Source: an uncultured Algibacter sp.
GTDB lineage: Bacteria; Bacteroidota; Bacteroidia; Flavobacteriales; Flavobacteriaceae
DNA length: 64,000 nt
Assembly: GCF_947495925.1 (NCBI RefSeq)
Contig: NZ_CANMAU010000004.1
Span: 372,001-436,000 of the forward strand
Direction: 5' to 3'
Part shown: in pieces, positions 7,798 to 16,158 of the stretch
Position numbering within the stretch: the first letter of the stretch is position 1
Layout: the number at the start of each line of letters is the position of its first letter
Position numbers and translations under genes: made by a program
Notes under the pieces: generated by a model
What the model was told of the DNA's origin: nothing
Database searches by the model: none
What the model saw: only the letters and a program-made list of their open reading frames with translations

Positions 7798-9189
7798 ATG
7801 GAGTCTATTTTCACAGGAGATTATATTCCAACTCAATTTTCTGTTGATGGTAGCCTCTATAAAAATTTAAAGAAAAGCTTAAATGAATTGTCTCAACCAA
7901 TTACTGATTTTAAAGAAGAAGAGAAGTGTTTTGTATTAGATTATTTAGGTAGAGATAATTATAGAGTTAAATATAAAGAATGGGTGGGAATTGTTGCCGT
8001 AGATGATCTAGAGGTCAATGAGGAAATGATGGACTTGTACTATGCATATCAGGAAAAGCAAAGAGCAAGGGCTATTACAGTTAAGGAAAATAGACAAAAA
8101 AAGGTTAATGAAATAGCAAAAAAAGAGGAGGAAAGACTAGCAGCAATTAGAGAAAAATTCGTCAAAGACTCAATTGCAAAAGTTGTTGCACAACAAAAGT
8201 TAATCAATGAACAATTTTTAAAAGATTCCGTAGCAAAGGCCGTTGCAAAACAAAAGCTTATGATGGATCAATTTGTAAGTGATTCACTGGCAAAAGTAGT
8301 TGCAAGACAGAAGAGAATAAGAGAAGACTTTGTTAAAGATTCCATAGCTCAGGTTAATTTGGAAAAAAATCTTGTAAGATAGTTTTTCGTAAAGGATTCG
8401 ATAGCTAAAGCATTTGCAAAACAAAAGGCTATTAGAGATCAATTTATAAGAGATTCGATTAGAAAAGTAGTTTCACAGCAGAAGTTGATTAGGGATAAGA
8501 TTATTAAAGACTCTCTATCCAAAAGAGAGGAGATTCAGAAGAAAAATAGAGAAGAATTTCTTAAGGATTCCATTGCAAATAGACTTAAGGTAAAACAATT
8601 ATCTAGGGAGCGATTCATTAAAGATTCTATTGCTCGCTAATTATCAGAACAGGTTAAGATAAGAGAGCTTTATATTAGAGACTCGATAGTTAAAAGTGTT
8701 TCAGGAGAAACTAATGGGGATTATTTAAAAAAAGAGCAGACAGAATTAATGACAACAGATTTGTTGTATAGAAACACCTGCCACTATAGTATTAATGAGT
8801 TTGATCGTTTTTATAATGTTAAAACAGTAAGAACTGAAGCATATAAGCTTACAAACGATCTATCTATTGAGTTGTTCAGGAGAGATCGTAAAACAAGTGT
8901 TTTTATAAATGCGAAAGTAGATCTTGGTTGTGTTAGTTATTTTTCTAACAATCGTTCATCTACAAAAATTACTTTAGAAAATAATCAAGTAGTATCTTTT
9001 TACCACTCCTGGGATATGGAATGCGGGGAGTTTTTGTTTAAAGCAAATCTATCTCAGTCAAAGATGGATGCTTTAAAAAAGTCTCCAATTAAGTCAATAA
9101 AACTTAGAGGTACTAAAGGTTCTAAAGAAATTACAGAAATAAAGTATAAGGAGTTTTTCATGGACAAGCTAAAATGTATAGAACAGTAA
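7798..9189 (+). pseudogene. Repeat-rich protein gene interrupted by two in-frame stop codons
   Basis: A single frame runs from the ATG at 7798 to the TAA at 9187-9189 but contains TAG at 8380-8382 and TAA at 8638-8640. With those ignored the product is 463 codons long. Parts in order: an N-terminal region with a possible SH3-like stretch (residues 43-75), a charged linker, ten 19-residue repeats of the form xKDSIAKxVAxQKxIRxxF, and a C-terminal domain of about 145 residues (from 8749) of unknown type. There is no frameshift and the repeat period is unbroken across both stops, so decay is recent or the stops are read through. As it stands the gene yields a 194-residue N-terminal piece and possibly a 146-residue C-terminal piece from the ATG at 8749. 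Function unknown. Confidence 0.7.
8161..8730 (+). repeat. Ten tandem 57-nt (19-residue) coding repeats
   Basis: Units begin at 8161, 8218, 8275, 8332, 8389, 8446, 8503, 8560, 8617 and 8674, each exactly 57 nt apart. Each starts with a hydrophobic residue followed by a K/R/S-D-S triplet; most contain a basic QK/RQK segment in the middle and several end in Phe. DNA identity between units is moderate while the amino-acid pattern is kept, so this is an old coding repeat rather than a fresh tandem duplication. Confidence 0.88.
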
Positions 9190-9612
9190 TATCGGCCAAG
9201 TAATTCTTGGTTAGTATTTATGCTAAAACAAAGTTCAGCGCCTAAGTATTAAGCATTTTCATACTGTTATTTGATATTACAAAATAGATATAATAATTTA
9301 TTTATAGGCGATTAACTATTATCAAAGTAAAGGTATCCATGAAAGATTATTTTTGAACTTCTAAGTAAAGCTTATTATTAATTTTTAAATGAATTACTGT
9401 TTTTAAAAATTAGTTTAAGGGTATTCTAGGTCACATTTTCTATCAAGACTTCTTAACTATTAAACGTGACTACTACGTCAATAAATAAGTTCATCTTTAG
9501 AAGTTTTTTTTATTTAAATTGAATTGCCGGAACTTTGTTAAACTAAAATATATTGGAGAATTAACTAAATTAGTAATTAATTGAAATGTTAATCTCAAAC
9601 AAAAAAAAGCAT
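9190..9612. other. Non-coding gap without recognisable feature
   Basis: This AT-rich stretch lies between the repeat gene and the next membrane-protein gene. I see only a small stem (CCAAG/CTTGG near 9196-9210) that might act as a weak terminator, and no convincing promoter, RNA gene or remnant. Confidence 0.5.
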
Positions 9613-10167
9613 ATGGAGTATTTTAATAGTGATTTGTCAGCCGCAGTTATTGGTGCAATAGCGGCGTTGGTTGCTAATTTTTTTATTTTAATCCTACTAG
9701 ATAAAAGAAAGAAAGGAAATGAATTGAAGTTATTAAATAGTGAAATTGAAGACATTCAGAGACACTGTAAGGCTAATATTAAGGTGCTTGACATTATTTC
9801 TTTTGATAATGGTAAATTGCCGTCAAGTATGCACTTTAAAAAGTTAAAAGTATATGAATCCTCTATTTTATTCTCTCCTGAAATGTATAGATCAATAAAA
9901 GTAAAAATTGCAAAAGACCTTTACCGATTTAAAACAGAAATTAGAAATGTAAATATTGAAATTGATACGTTGCTAGACTATTTAAATAATAATCACAAAA
10001 TAGAAATTGCTGTTGTTGAGGAGTATATTGAATATATTAAGGGAAAGTGCGTTTATATTGGGAAATGCGCTAGTTCTCTTAATACAAGAAAATTTAAATA
10101 TTCTAAAAATTCAAAACCTGCAAATTATACTCCTAGAATTATTTATGAAGAAAGTAAGTTTCTTTAA
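9613..10167 (+). CDS. Hypothetical membrane-anchored protein
   Basis: This product of about 184 residues has a single hydrophobic segment (about residues 8-30) after a short N-terminus. A mostly helical, charged soluble part follows. I do not recognise it. The ATG at 9613 follows an A-rich stretch typical of flavobacterial starts; an upstream in-frame ATG at 9586 would add nine residues. It stands alone between two non-coding gaps, next to the broken repeat gene and the tmRNA. Confidence 0.65.
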   Translation: MEYFNSDLSAAVIGAIAALVANFFILILLDKRKKGNELKLLNSEIEDIQRHCKANIKVLDIISFDNGKLPSSMHFKKLKVYESSILFSPEMYRSIKVKIAKDLYRFKTEIRNVNIEIDTLLDYLNNNHKIEIAVVEEYIEYIKGKCVYIGKCASSLNTRKFKYSKNSKPANYTPRIIYEESKFL

Positions 10168-10327
10168 ATTCAGACTAATTGAGGATTGGCATAAATAATT
10201 ACATGGAAAACTTATTGTTTCACCTTTACCCAGATAAAAATCCGCAAATAATTGTTTTTACTTGCTCAATCCAATATCGGATACTGAGTATTAAAATCAC
10301 TCAAACTTATATTGATCCCTAAATAAT

Positions 10328-10361
10328 AAAACCCAAGTATATATACTATATACTTGGGTTT
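10328..10361 (-). terminator. Terminator of the tmRNA gene
   Basis: AAACCCAAGTATA pairs perfectly with TATACTTGGGTTT. It lies directly after the tmRNA 3' end on the minus strand, and A/T flanks on both sides could let it work in both directions. Confidence 0.75.
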
Positions 10362-10364
10362 CTG

Positions 10365-10756
10365 TGGAGTCGGAGAGAATCGAACTCTCGTCCAAACAAG
10401 TAACCAAAGGGCTTTCTACACGTTTATTCTTTTCTTGGGTTTTCGATTGCAAGCTGGTTAAAGACAACCCACTTACAACTTAGCTTCTTTAGTTTCGTAA
10501 AAGCATCAAAGCACTGCTCAAACTATATTGACATTTACGATGCCTCAAAATGGAACGCCGTCAATCAAGGCTTTCCGGAGACATAAAGCTTGTACACCTT
10601 GTGTACCTAGGCTAATTCTACTATAATTCGAATTATGCAGCTAAAGCGTAGTTATTCTCGCCGTTTAAAATTTGGTCTAGCCTTTTACGTGTTTCAATGC
10701 CATTACACGACGTGCTTACCGTTCAATTAATCTCGCTGTCAAAACCAGTCGACCCC
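10365..10756 (-). ncRNA. ssrA: Transfer-messenger RNA (tmRNA)
   Basis: The 5' end GGGGTCGACTGG and the 3' end with TTCGATTC and GACTCCA form the tRNA-Ala-like half. The 3' CCA is not encoded. The resume frame on the minus strand (10662 to 10633) encodes GENNYALAA followed by TAA, a typical degradation tag. tmRNA with SmpB frees ribosomes stalled on broken messages and tags the nascent peptide for proteolysis. The length of about 392 nt is normal. A repeat element lies immediately upstream. Confidence 0.96.
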
Positions 10757-10785
10757 ATTATTATTGAAATAGTATTTTTTATTTT

Positions 10786-10939
10786 CGCGTTACCCTATCG
10801 GGTCAGGCTTTCCTCTATATCTTTCTTGTGCTGAACTTGTTTCAGTATCTCATCAAATACAGTAATCCATTCAAGAGTATCTATTGTTTTGAAACTTAAT
10901 ACTAAGCACAAAAAGAATGTCGTTTCAATCCTTAACGCG
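10786..10939 (-). repeat. Inverted-repeat element, copy A (154 bp), upstream of tmRNA
   Basis: The segment is bounded by CGCGTTA (10786-10792) and TAACGCG (10933-10939). Read on the minus strand it starts GCGTTAAGGATTGAAACG and ends GACCCGATAGGGTAACGC, matching the ends of the copy at 13973-14070. It is GC-richer than its surroundings and has no coding content. It looks like a small non-autonomous or REP-like dispersed element. Confidence 0.7.
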
Positions 10940-10944
10940 GGCAG

Positions 10945-10952
10945 CAAAGGTA
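10945..10952 (-). promoter_or_regulatory. Candidate -7 element (TACCTTTG) for the tmRNA gene
   Basis: TACCTTTG on the minus strand matches TAnnTTTG. It lies about 190 nt before the mature tmRNA 5' end, with the 154-bp repeat element in between. No well-spaced TTG was found, so the call is tentative. Confidence 0.4.
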
Positions 10953-11021
10953 TCAAAAAGTTTGTAATTCATTTTAATTCCTACTACTTTAGAGCAAAAA
11001 TTATTCCAATTCTTTCAGTAT

Positions 11022-11441
11022 ATGCAGCTTGTTAGTAGTCCAAGGGTTAAAGAAGTATTTATTGCATATCCCATACATATAAAGTCAAAAATGCTTTACC
11101 TCAGGGAATTGGTGCTTGAAGTAGCTGAAGAAGAGAGCCGTATTGAAAGTCTAGAAGAAACATTAAAATGGGGAGAACCTAGTTACCTTACTAAACACGG
11201 CAGTACCATTAGGATGGATTGGAAAGCTAAAAGCCCAAATCAATACGCCCTTTATTTTCAATGTTCTTCTAGCTTAGTCTCTACTTTTAAGACTATTTAC
11301 AGAAATGAATTTACGTTTGAAGGGAATAGAGCAATTGTGTTAAAAATAGATGATGAGTTACCAGAATTAGAATTAAAACATTGCATTTTACTTGCATTAA
11401 CCTATCATAAAAGAAAACATTTACCTCTTTTGGGGGCTTAA
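11022..11441 (+). CDS. DUF1801 domain protein
   Basis: This 139-residue soluble protein belongs to the YdhG/DUF1801 family, shown by the central LEETLKWGEPSYLTKHGSTIRMDWK segment with its GxPxY core and by the C-terminal HKRKHLPLLG. The fold is small alpha/beta and the function is not established. Another DUF1801 gene lies at 17881. It ends 12 nt before the dehydrogenase gene, so the two may be co-transcribed. Confidence 0.82.
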   Translation: MQLVSSPRVKEVFIAYPIHIKSKMLYLRELVLEVAEEESRIESLEETLKWGEPSYLTKHGSTIRMDWKAKSPNQYALYFQCSSSLVSTFKTIYRNEFTFEGNRAIVLKIDDELPELELKHCILLALTYHKRKHLPLLGA

Positions 11442-11453
11442 AAGATATAGCTT

Positions 11454-12662
11454 ATGAAATTTGCCATTATAAAAGAACGCAAAAATCCGCCAGATCGCCG
11501 CGTGGTATTTTCACCATCAAAACTGGAAGAAGCAAAAAATAGATTCCCAGAGGCGGTGTTTAAAGTGGAAGCTTCAGATATTCGCGTATTTCCAGATGAT
11601 GCATATGAAAAATCAGGTTTTGAAGTTTCAGAAGATGTATCAGATTGTGATGTTCTGATTGGGGTAAAGGAAGTTCCTATAAAGGCACTTATTCCAAACA
11701 AAAAATATTTTTTCTTTTCACATACCATTAAAAAACAGCCCTATAATAGAAGTCTATTAAAAGCTGTTCTAGAAAAGAATATTGAGCTTTATGACCACGA
11801 AACTATTGTCAATGAAAAAGGATTTCGGCTTATAGGTTTCGGTCGCTATGCAGGCATTGTTGGTGCTTACAATGGTTTTAGAGCCTGGGGATTGAAATAT
11901 AAGTCATGGCAATTACCAAAAGCAGGACCATTGCCAAACCAACAAGCGCTAATAAGAGAGTTAAATCAAATAGAAGTGCCTAACATCAAAATTTTACTTA
12001 CAGGAAGTGGAAAAGTATCAAATGGAGCTCAAGAGATGTTGGATGCTATGCATATTAAAAGTGTTTCTGTAGACGCATATTTAAATGAGCGTTTTAATGA
12101 ACCTGTTTATTGTAAAATTGATGTTTTAGATTATAATAAGCGTAAAGAGGGAAAAGAAGTTAACGATGTTTTTGATTTTTTTAATCATCCAGAAGCTTAC
12201 GAATCTAATTTTATGCGATTTGCTAGGGTAACCGATTATTATGTCGCTGGACATTTTTACGGAGATGGCGCGCCTTATTTATATACTAGGGCGGATGTAA
12301 AATCGCCTGATTTCAATATTAAAGTAGTTGCAGATATTAGTTGTGATGTTGACGGTCCTGTGGCCACCACCTTAAGGGCATCTACTATTGCAGATCCTAT
12401 TTATGGTTACAACCCAGAAACAGAAAAAGAAGTAGATTATAAAAATGAAAAAGCCATAACCGTTATGGCTGTCGATAATTTGCCATGTGAATTACCGCAA
12501 GATGCTAGCGAAGGTTTTGGAGAACAGTTTCTTGAACATGTTATCCCAGCGTTTTTTAATAACGATAAAGATGGCGTTTTACAACGTGCTAAAATGACCG
12601 AAAACGGATTGCTTACCGAGCGTTTCAGTTATTTGCAGAATTATGTTGATGGTTTGGCATAG
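11454..12662 (+). CDS. Alanine dehydrogenase / saccharopine dehydrogenase-like NAD(P)-dependent oxidoreductase
   Basis: This 402-residue enzyme has an AlaDH/PNT N-terminal domain with the typical opening FAIIKERKNPPDRRVVFSP. A Rossmann domain follows with nucleotide-binding loop LLTGSGKVSNGAQ near residue 180. The family includes alanine dehydrogenase and lysine-forming saccharopine dehydrogenase. The RAD/DVDGPVATTLRASTI segments fit the saccharopine-like branch, but the substrate cannot be fixed from sequence. Its 3' end overlaps the convergent DUF1361 gene by 22 nt. Confidence 0.78.
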   Translation: MKFAIIKERKNPPDRRVVFSPSKLEEAKNRFPEAVFKVEASDIRVFPDDAYEKSGFEVSEDVSDCDVLIGVKEVPIKALIPNKKYFFFSHTIKKQPYNRSLLKAVLEKNIELYDHETIVNEKGFRLIGFGRYAGIVGAYNGFRAWGLKYKSWQLPKAGPLPNQQALIRELNQIEVPNIKILLTGSGKVSNGAQEMLDAMHIKSVSVDAYLNERFNEPVYCKIDVLDYNKRKEGKEVNDVFDFFNHPEAYESNFMRFARVTDYYVAGHFYGDGAPYLYTRADVKSPDFNIKVVADISCDVDGPVATTLRASTIADPIYGYNPETEKEVDYKNEKAITVMAVDNLPCELPQDASEGFGEQFLEHVIPAFFNNDKDGVLQRAKMTENGLLTERFSYLQNYVDGLA

Positions 12663-13306
12663 AGGTGATTAAAAACCCAAAAGCTAAGAGATAAAAAAGT
12701 ACCAAAGAGTATTGTAAATAACCAAGCTTCTTGATGAGCAATTGGTTTTATGGCTATGTCCAAAATATCTACAATTAGATATTTTGGATGATTTATAATT
12801 TCCCAAGAGTTATAGCGTAGAAACCTACCCAAATACACGCCAAAGCCAGTTAGAAAAAATATTGTTGTTATCACGTAGTTTACTTTCTTTTTACTTAGAA
12901 AAGTTCGTAAAACACTTTTTATGTCTATAATTGATAAATAAAAAAGTAATAATCCATTTAGGGCAAAAGACAAAACAACAAGAATATCGAGCCACAATAA
13001 ATGAGTTGGACTTATTTTTAAATGCAATAAATCTGTAATGATATATGGTGCATTAGGTAAAAAAAGCAGCCAAACCCCAAAACAAAGTACTAACCACAAT
13101 GTATTAAGCTTGGAGAGACTTACTAAATATGTGCTTATGGCAAAGGGAATGACTGCTAAAAATAAATTCCAGACTAGAAACAAATAGAAGAAGTTGTGTG
13201 TTAACTTCATTCTAATCAATAATAAAATGATACTAAATAGTATGGAAACACTAACTAAAGTGAATATTTTGAATCGGGACAAAAAGAGCTGTTTTATGAA
13301 ATCCAT
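12641..13306 (-). CDS. DUF1361 multi-span membrane protein
   Basis: This 221-residue protein has about six hydrophobic helices and DUF1361 hallmarks: LLFLPNAPYIITDLLHL near residue 80, WLDILVVLSFALNGLLLFY near 105 and YLGRFLRYNSWEI near 160. Function unknown. It overlaps the upstream DUF2809 gene by 13 nt, indicating a shared transcript, and overlaps the convergent dehydrogenase gene at its 3' end. Confidence 0.88.
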   Translation of the reverse strand: MDFIKQLFLSRFKIFTLVSVSILFSIILLLIRMKLTHNFFYLFLVWNLFLAVIPFAISTYLVSLSKLNTLWLVLCFGVWLLFLPNAPYIITDLLHLKISPTHLLWLDILVVLSFALNGLLLFYLSIIDIKSVLRTFLSKKKVNYVITTIFFLTGFGVYLGRFLRYNSWEIINHPKYLIVDILDIAIKPIAHQEAWLFTILFGTFLSLSFWVFNHLYAKPST

Positions 13307-13671
13307 AGTTTGTGAATTTTAAATTCGAGGGCAATTGTGGTAATAATACCTAGTGTGTAGGCTACTAAATCTGAAAATTCAAATGTGCTGCCTAAAACGA
13401 GTTTTGCTAAATGATTGTTCTGTAAATTGAAGAATTCTAGATAATTGGTGAGCTGTAAAAACTCTATGGTAAAGGCAATTGCTAAAACTGATTTGGCAAT
13501 TGTAAAATGATGACCTTTAATGAAACTTTTGAAGAAACAATACAGTAGAATGACACATAGAAAATCTCCAAATGTGTGTCTTATGAAACCAGTTTTTAGA
13601 AATATAGCTACGAGTGCTTCTATAATAAAGAAAAGCAAAGCAATTATGAAGTATGTGCTGCTAAATCTCAT
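13294..13671 (-). CDS. DUF2809 membrane protein
   Basis: This 125-residue protein has four predicted membrane helices and the DUF2809 signature FIRHTFGDFLCVILLYCF near residue 30. A further match is EFSDLVAYTLGI near 98. Such proteins resemble VanZ-like small integral membrane proteins and have no established role. It overlaps DUF1361 downstream and follows a small membrane-protein gene by one base. Confidence 0.85.
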   Translation of the reverse strand: MRFSSTYFIIALLFFIIEALVAIFLKTGFIRHTFGDFLCVILLYCFFKSFIKGHHFTIAKSVLAIAFTIEFLQLTNYLEFFNLQNNHLAKLVLGSTFEFSDLVAYTLGIITTIALEFKIHKLWIS

Positions 13672-13672
13672 T

Positions 13673-13960
13673 TTATAAAAAATTGATTAATAAATAGAAG
13701 TATATAATGGCGATTGGAATATTTGCTAATACTATACCTATTGTTTTTAGTATTTCCAACTTATCTGTATTTCCTAGTAAGCCAAATAATAAGACCAGGA
13801 GGGATATAGTATTAATTATTACTGCTGACATTATGAATATAATGCCTGTGTGAATTAGATTACCTGAATTGAAACGGTATAGTTGTAAAATGAATAGGAT
13901 AGTACCTATTGCAAAGCTTAAAATAGCTATGGTTTTACTTGTTATTATAAAATGTTTCAT
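13673..13960 (-). CDS. Small three-span membrane protein
   Basis: From the ATG at 13960 the product has 95 residues with three hydrophobic segments (about 8-28, 38-62 and 72-94). I do not recognise the family. A longer frame from 14071 exists, but its first 37 codons lie inside a dispersed repeat element, so the MKHFIITSK start is preferred. It sits in the creD-to-DUF1361 minus-strand run. Confidence 0.7.
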   Translation of the reverse strand: MKHFIITSKTIAILSFAIGTILFILQLYRFNSGNLIHTGIIFIMSAVIINTISLLVLLFGLLGNTDKLEILKTIGIVLANIPIAIIYFYLLINFL

Positions 13961-13972
13961 ATAGTTACGATT

Positions 13973-14070
13973 TGCGTTAGGGATTGTAGTGGATAGCCCG
14001 CAGCCCGACGAAGGAGGTGCGAGGACTTGGAACGGAAAGCGCGACCCCGATTTTTCATCGAGGTAACGCA
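13973..14070 (+). repeat. Inverted-repeat element, copy B (98 bp), downstream of creD
   Basis: It is bounded by TGCGTTA (13973-13979) and TAACGCA (14064-14070). It starts GCGTTAGGGATTGTAGTGG, ends ATCGAGGTAACGC, and is distinctly GC-rich (for example CAGCCCGACGAAGGAGG). The ends match copy A at 10786-10939 on the opposite strand. I recall similar GC-rich intergenic repeats from other flavobacterial genomes. Confidence 0.72.
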
Positions 14071-14090
14071 TAAATAATTAACTAATAAAA

Positions 14091-15467
14091 TTACCCGTTG
14101 TTCCAATCTATTTTTCGAGATATAAACATGACGATAGCTAGGATTAAGAATAGCCCAATGCTACCTACTAAAAGCGCATAATTTTCTAATTGAATAATGA
14201 CGTAAATGAACGTATATAATGCGGTTAATGATAATCCTATAAATATGGGAAATTTGATGATTTTAAGGATGGATTTTGAGTATAGTGTAATGAGGCTTAT
14301 TACTGAAACACCTGAGATTAAGTAGGCTTTTAGGAAATTACTGTGTTCTGATATGGATACTAATAGCGTGTAAAACATGGTAAGTGCAAGCCCGATCATT
14401 AAATACTGAAACGGATGAATGTTTATTTTGCTTAAGGTTTGGATTAAGAAAAACACAAGAAATGTTAAGCCTATAACTAAGAAACCATATTTTGTGGAGC
14501 GTTCACTTTTTTGATATTCATCAACGGGAATCATAAAATTGACTCCAAAAGCAAATTCTTTTAAATCTGGAATGTTATTGAAATGTTCTTGTGAGAAAGG
14601 GCGATTGAGGTCTAAAATTTTCCATTTGGCATTAAAGCCTTCATCCGTGATTTTATCCTGATTGTAAGGAAGGAATTCGCCAAAGAAGTTGGCTGTTTTC
14701 CAGTCTGATTTTATTTGTGCTTCGGTATGTTTTCCGGTTGGGATAAAACGAATTTGCTTACTTCCCTTAATGTTGAAATCGATATTAAAAATTAATGGTT
14801 TTTTAAAATTAAGTTGTTCTGCTTTAATATGTTTTGATTCAAGAGTATGAAGCACTACCTCGTTATACTTATAGGTTTTTTTGCTGTTGTATTTTGAGGT
14901 AAGGGGATAAGCGGCATTATTGAGTTGTAAGTTGGCTTCGTTTACACCTTTCACGTTTGAAGACTGAATGATGATTTTTGCTTTGTTCCAAATAATATCT
15001 TTCTCATTAATTTCAATATCACTAAAACTTGGTTTTAGAAATGCTCCAGAAATGTTCATATTACTGTTATAAACAGCTGTTGTGTAAATGCCCCTTTTTT
15101 TTGTTTCAGGATTAATATTGGTACTTATGTTTAGATTTTCTGAAAAGAAATAGGCATTACGAATCTCTTCGATGGTTTCGGTATATACCTGGTTTGTTTT
15201 TTTATCTGTAACGGTTTTTTGTTTGTACGTTTTGTAAGGAACTTTTAAAATAGGGCCGTAGATAAGCACTTCGCTTCCCCATTGCTCATTTATTTCGTCA
15301 ATAACTTCGGTTTGCCTATGTGATCGCTCTCGGATTAAATCTTGAATAAAGAATAAGGGAATAAGGAGTACAAAGGTTAAAAAGCCTACCATGAGCATTC
15401 TTGCTGTAATAGATGATTTAAACCAATTTCCGAATTTGTTTTGTTGAGGTTTTTGTGAGTCTTCCAT
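14091..15467 (-). CDS. creD: CreD-family inner membrane protein
   Basis: This 458-residue protein has one N-terminal membrane helix (about 25-45), a large extracytoplasmic domain (about 50-310) and a cluster of C-terminal helices. That is the layout of CreD/CET proteins linked to envelope integrity. The opening SITARMLMVGFLTFVLLIPL and RERSHRQTEVIDEI segments are typical. A palindrome lies 16 nt upstream, identical to one upstream of the neighbouring regulator operon, so control by the winged-helix protein at 15551 is likely. Confidence 0.9.
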   Translation of the reverse strand: MEDSQKPQQNKFGNWFKSSITARMLMVGFLTFVLLIPLFFIQDLIRERSHRQTEVIDEINEQWGSEVLIYGPILKVPYKTYKQKTVTDKKTNQVYTETIEEIRNAYFFSENLNISTNINPETKKRGIYTTAVYNSNMNISGAFLKPSFSDIEINEKDIIWNKAKIIIQSSNVKGVNEANLQLNNAAYPLTSKYNSKKTYKYNEVVLHTLESKHIKAEQLNFKKPLIFNIDFNIKGSKQIRFIPTGKHTEAQIKSDWKTANFFGEFLPYNQDKITDEGFNAKWKILDLNRPFSQEHFNNIPDLKEFAFGVNFMIPVDEYQKSERSTKYGFLVIGLTFLVFFLIQTLSKINIHPFQYLMIGLALTMFYTLLVSISEHSNFLKAYLISGVSVISLITLYSKSILKIIKFPIFIGLSLTALYTFIYVIIQLENYALLVGSIGLFLILAIVMFISRKIDWNNG

Positions 15468-15478
15468 AATATAATTTT

Positions 15479-15504
15479 AAAGTACTTTGAATTACAAAGT
15501 AAAT
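15479..15504 (-). promoter_or_regulatory. Candidate operator upstream of creD
   Basis: Within this 26-nt block lies the interrupted palindrome ACTTTGAATTACAAAGT (15484-15500; half-sites ACTTTG and CAAAGT). The entire block is repeated without mismatch at 16768-16793. On the minus strand it includes TTACTTTG, one base off the -7 consensus, so a bound regulator would cover the promoter. Confidence 0.7.
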
Positions 15505-15528
15505 TGATAAAAAAATTTGTTTCTATTT

Positions 15529-15550
15529 GTATTCCCGCAAAGGCAAGAGG
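15529..15550 (+). repeat. Short dispersed hairpin repeat (degenerate copy)
   Basis: ATTCCCGCAAAGGCAAGAGG is a degenerate relative of the hairpin ATTCCTGCGAAGGCAGGAAT seen perfectly at 52546. It abuts the stop of the regulator gene. Confidence 0.5.
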
Positions 15551-15844
15551 TTATTGTTTATTTATTAATTTTTCAAGGGCTTCAATATGTTTTTTAAATT
15601 CTGCTTTTCCCAATGCAGTAGTAGAGTACCGGGTATTAGGTTTGCGCCCTATAAATTGCTTTTCTACTTTTATATATTCTGCTTTTTCAAGGGCTTTGGT
15701 ATGGCTTGCCAAATTACCGTCTGTAGCTCCTAAAAGGTCTTTTAGCATATTAAAATCGGCATACTCATTTACCATTAGAATAGACATGATGCCTAATCTA
15801 ATGCGGTGGTCGAATGCTTTATTTATGTTGGTTATGATGCTCAT
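15551..15844 (-). CDS. Winged-helix transcriptional regulator (HTH_34 / MarR-ArsR-like)
   Basis: This 97-residue DNA-binding protein matches the HTH_34 pattern. It begins AFDHRIRLGIMSILM, then a recognition-helix region near DLLGATDGNLASHTKALEKAEYI (about residues 34-58) and a wing at GRKPNTRYSTTALGKAEF. Proteins of this kind are commonly adjacent to creD in Bacteroidota. It is the last gene of the 16764-15551 run. Identical palindromes before that run and before creD make them its probable targets, including autoregulation. That regulation is inference. Confidence 0.87.
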   Translation of the reverse strand: MSIITNINKAFDHRIRLGIMSILMVNEYADFNMLKDLLGATDGNLASHTKALEKAEYIKVEKQFIGRKPNTRYSTTALGKAEFKKHIEALEKLINKQ

Positions 15845-15849
15845 TTTTT

Positions 15850-15872
15850 GTCATTCCAGTGAAGGCGGGAAT
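15850..15872 (+). repeat. Short dispersed hairpin repeat
   Basis: CATTCCAGTGAAGGCGGGAAT belongs to the same family as the perfect hairpin at 52546-52567. With the copy at 15529 it brackets the regulator gene. Confidence 0.55.
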
Positions 15873-16127
15873 TTATTTTAATATGTATTTTTTTATTAAA
15901 CCATTGGCAATGTATATAATCAAAGTAATATTCGAGATAATCCAAATGTAATAAGAAAAATATGCAATTTTCTCGATGGTTGTCATGCTTTTTAGGCTAA
16001 AGTATTCTCCTTTAGATTCATCATAAAATCCTTCGTAATTTAAAAGAACTAAACCAATGATAATCCATAGGGCTAAGTCTATTGCAATAAAAAGTATATA
16101 GAATAATATTTGTTTAAAAATTTTCAT
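15873..16127 (-). CDS. Small membrane protein between CreD-linked genes
   Basis: This 84-residue protein has two clear hydrophobic helices (about 5-30 and 55-80) joined by a short acidic loop. I do not recognise the family. It lies between the membrane-protein gene at 16159 and the winged-helix regulator, all on the minus strand, so it is probably part of the same operon. Confidence 0.7.
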   Translation of the reverse strand: MKIFKQILFYILFIAIDLALWIIIGLVLLNYEGFYDESKGEYFSLKSMTTIEKIAYFSYYIWIISNITLIIYIANGLIKKYILK

Positions 16128-16158
16128 TTTTTGAATATTGCTAAAGGCTTAAGGAACT

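Noticed and set aside
8161-8730. Regular 57-nt repeats that could suggest a CRISPR array.
   Set aside because: There are no unique spacers; the repeats are contiguous, diverged in DNA and coding in one frame.
10168-10327. Possible small gene or RNA between the membrane-protein gene and the tmRNA terminator.
   Set aside because: Frames are short and interrupted, and no promoter or stable stem was seen.
13961-14071. A 37-codon N-terminal extension of the small membrane protein at 13673.
   Set aside because: The extension is the GC-rich repeat element read in one frame; the ATG at 13960 gives a normal membrane protein start.
15504-15881. A 125-codon plus-strand frame over the winged-helix regulator gene.
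   Set aside because: It is antisense to a well-supported HTH gene and its ends consist of the two short dispersed repeats.
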